Assembly: GCA_963732875.1 (NCBI GenBank)
Contig: CAVTBD010000002.1
Coordinates: 1,860,001 to 1,924,000 of the forward strand
Direction of reading: 5' to 3'
DNA length: 64,000 bases
Source of the DNA: WHSO01 sp963732875
Lineage (GTDB): Bacteria > Pseudomonadota > Alphaproteobacteria > SMXQ01
This document shows positions 63,410-64,000 of this stretch, one piece after another. The notes below the pieces were generated by a model. It was not told the origin of the DNA, did not search any database, and saw only the letters and a program-made list of their open reading frames with translations. Made by a program: the position numbers and the translations under genes. Position 1 is the first letter of the stretch; each line of letters opens with the position of its first letter.

Positions 63410-63948
63410 TTTCGTGTTTCCCATAAATACGCATTCATTTTACAAAATAATAAAATATGCATACTTTTGGTTTCCGACAAATATAACAGAAAACCGGCCG
63501 GTTAGTTTCTTTCGGTCCGTTAAGAAATAATGATGTTTTAGATTGGTCACAGCCCTCACCTCTTGGCCACATGCCTTGGGGGCGGATTCCTGTAGCCTGT
63601 AGCGAATTGAATTTCGCACGATTGGCTGCGGTCGGGATGCGCACAGGCGTTTCAGATTTTCTTGTACCCCCGCAACGGATTGCGAATCCCGCTGCTCGTG
63701 CGATTGCGGCTGTCCGGTTTCCGTGATCGCGCAGACCACACTCCCCGATGGCTTCCATCTTCCTGCTCCTGCAAAGAGATGAAACTGAGAGAAGGCTCTA
63801 GGCCATGCATCGTCGCCACCAGACCCTGCCGGCATCCTCGCCTCATACGGCCCCTTTTTCCGCCACCACTCATCTCGAAAACGGGGGGGCTCTTCCCAAG
63901 CGCGCCACAGGTCGGGCCGACCCAAAAGCACGGCGAAACGTCGATGGT
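63410..63948. other. Divergent intergenic region, AT-rich in part
   Basis: About 540 bp between the GT2 gene (minus) and the nucleotidyltransferase (plus). The part 63420-63540 is clearly AT-rich. A paired TGGTCAC-type motif lies at 63544-63570. No small gene is convincing. Confidence 0.5.
63544..63570 (+). promoter_or_regulatory. Paired TGGTCAC / TGGCCAC motif
   Basis: TGGTCAC at 63544 and TGGCCAC at 63564, 20 bp apart. It lies 135 bp upstream of the GT2 gene and 379 bp upstream of the nucleotidyltransferase gene, and resembles the pairs at 45191 and 53151. Confidence 0.5.
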
Positions 63949-64000
63949 ATGAAGGTCGTGATACTTGCCGGCGGTTACGGCACGCGTCTCAGCGAGGAAA
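63949..64000 (+). CDS. Sugar nucleotidyltransferase, partial (RfbF-like)
   Basis: The first 17 residues, MKVVILAGGYGTRLSEE, match the start of glucose-1-phosphate cytidylyltransferase and related nucleotidyltransferases (LAGGxGTRL nucleotide motif; the SEE after GTRL is typical of RfbF). The gene runs off the right edge. Confidence 0.7.
   Translation, partial: MKVVILAGGYGTRLSEE

Overview
The window is a roughly 66 % GC bacterial chromosome segment, most likely from an alphaproteobacterium. This is inferred from the FixL/FixJ-type pair, a direct-repeat LexA-like site of the alphaproteobacterial form, a large set of tripartite-tricarboxylate (TctC/Bug) binding proteins, and OpgD/OpgH glucan genes. 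No rRNA, tRNA or CRISPR array was seen.

Region 1 (1-3018) holds a secreted EF-hand protein, a FixL-like kinase with its FixJ-like regulator, and a palindromic element whose inverted ends contain the stop codons of both flanking genes. Region 2 (3016-33863) is a catabolic and uptake region: a lyase-family gene, five TctC-like binding proteins, one ABC-type binding protein, and many oxidative enzymes. Its core is an eight-gene minus-strand run (13478-22502) with two closely related Rieske oxygenases, an aminotransferase, a TctC protein, a VOC protein, an ABC-type binding protein, a LigB-type ring-cleavage dioxygenase and a dihydroxyphthalate-decarboxylase-like protein. It is divergent from a GntR regulator with a candidate operator between them. 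The layout recalls phthalate or other aromatic dicarboxylate breakdown, but the substrate is not known. An IS1595-family element (5845-8581) with passenger genes sits inside this region and has changed the 3' end of a dehydrogenase gene.

Region 3 (33985-44902) carries osmoregulated periplasmic glucan genes (OpgD, OpgH), an ECF sigma factor with its membrane anti-sigma factor, a PRC-barrel protein, PEP synthase and a membrane protein with a peptidoglycan-binding domain. Region 4 (45343-64000) is an exopolysaccharide locus: an atypical response regulator, GDP-mannose synthesis, Wza- and Wzc-like export proteins, an initiating sugar-phosphate transferase, several glycosyltransferases, a polymerase-like membrane protein, a Tat-exported beta-helix protein, and the start of a sugar nucleotidyltransferase at the right edge. 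A TGGTCAC motif, usually in pairs 20-21 bp apart, recurs in its intergenic regions.

Three patterns stand out. Five of six periplasmic binding proteins, from two unrelated families, end in a run of lysines. The polysaccharide locus combines a repeated operator-like motif with a response regulator whose receiver has lost most phosphorylation residues. Eight genes carry a single frameshift or in-frame stop that otherwise leaves a full-length family member, which points to sequence errors or recent decay.
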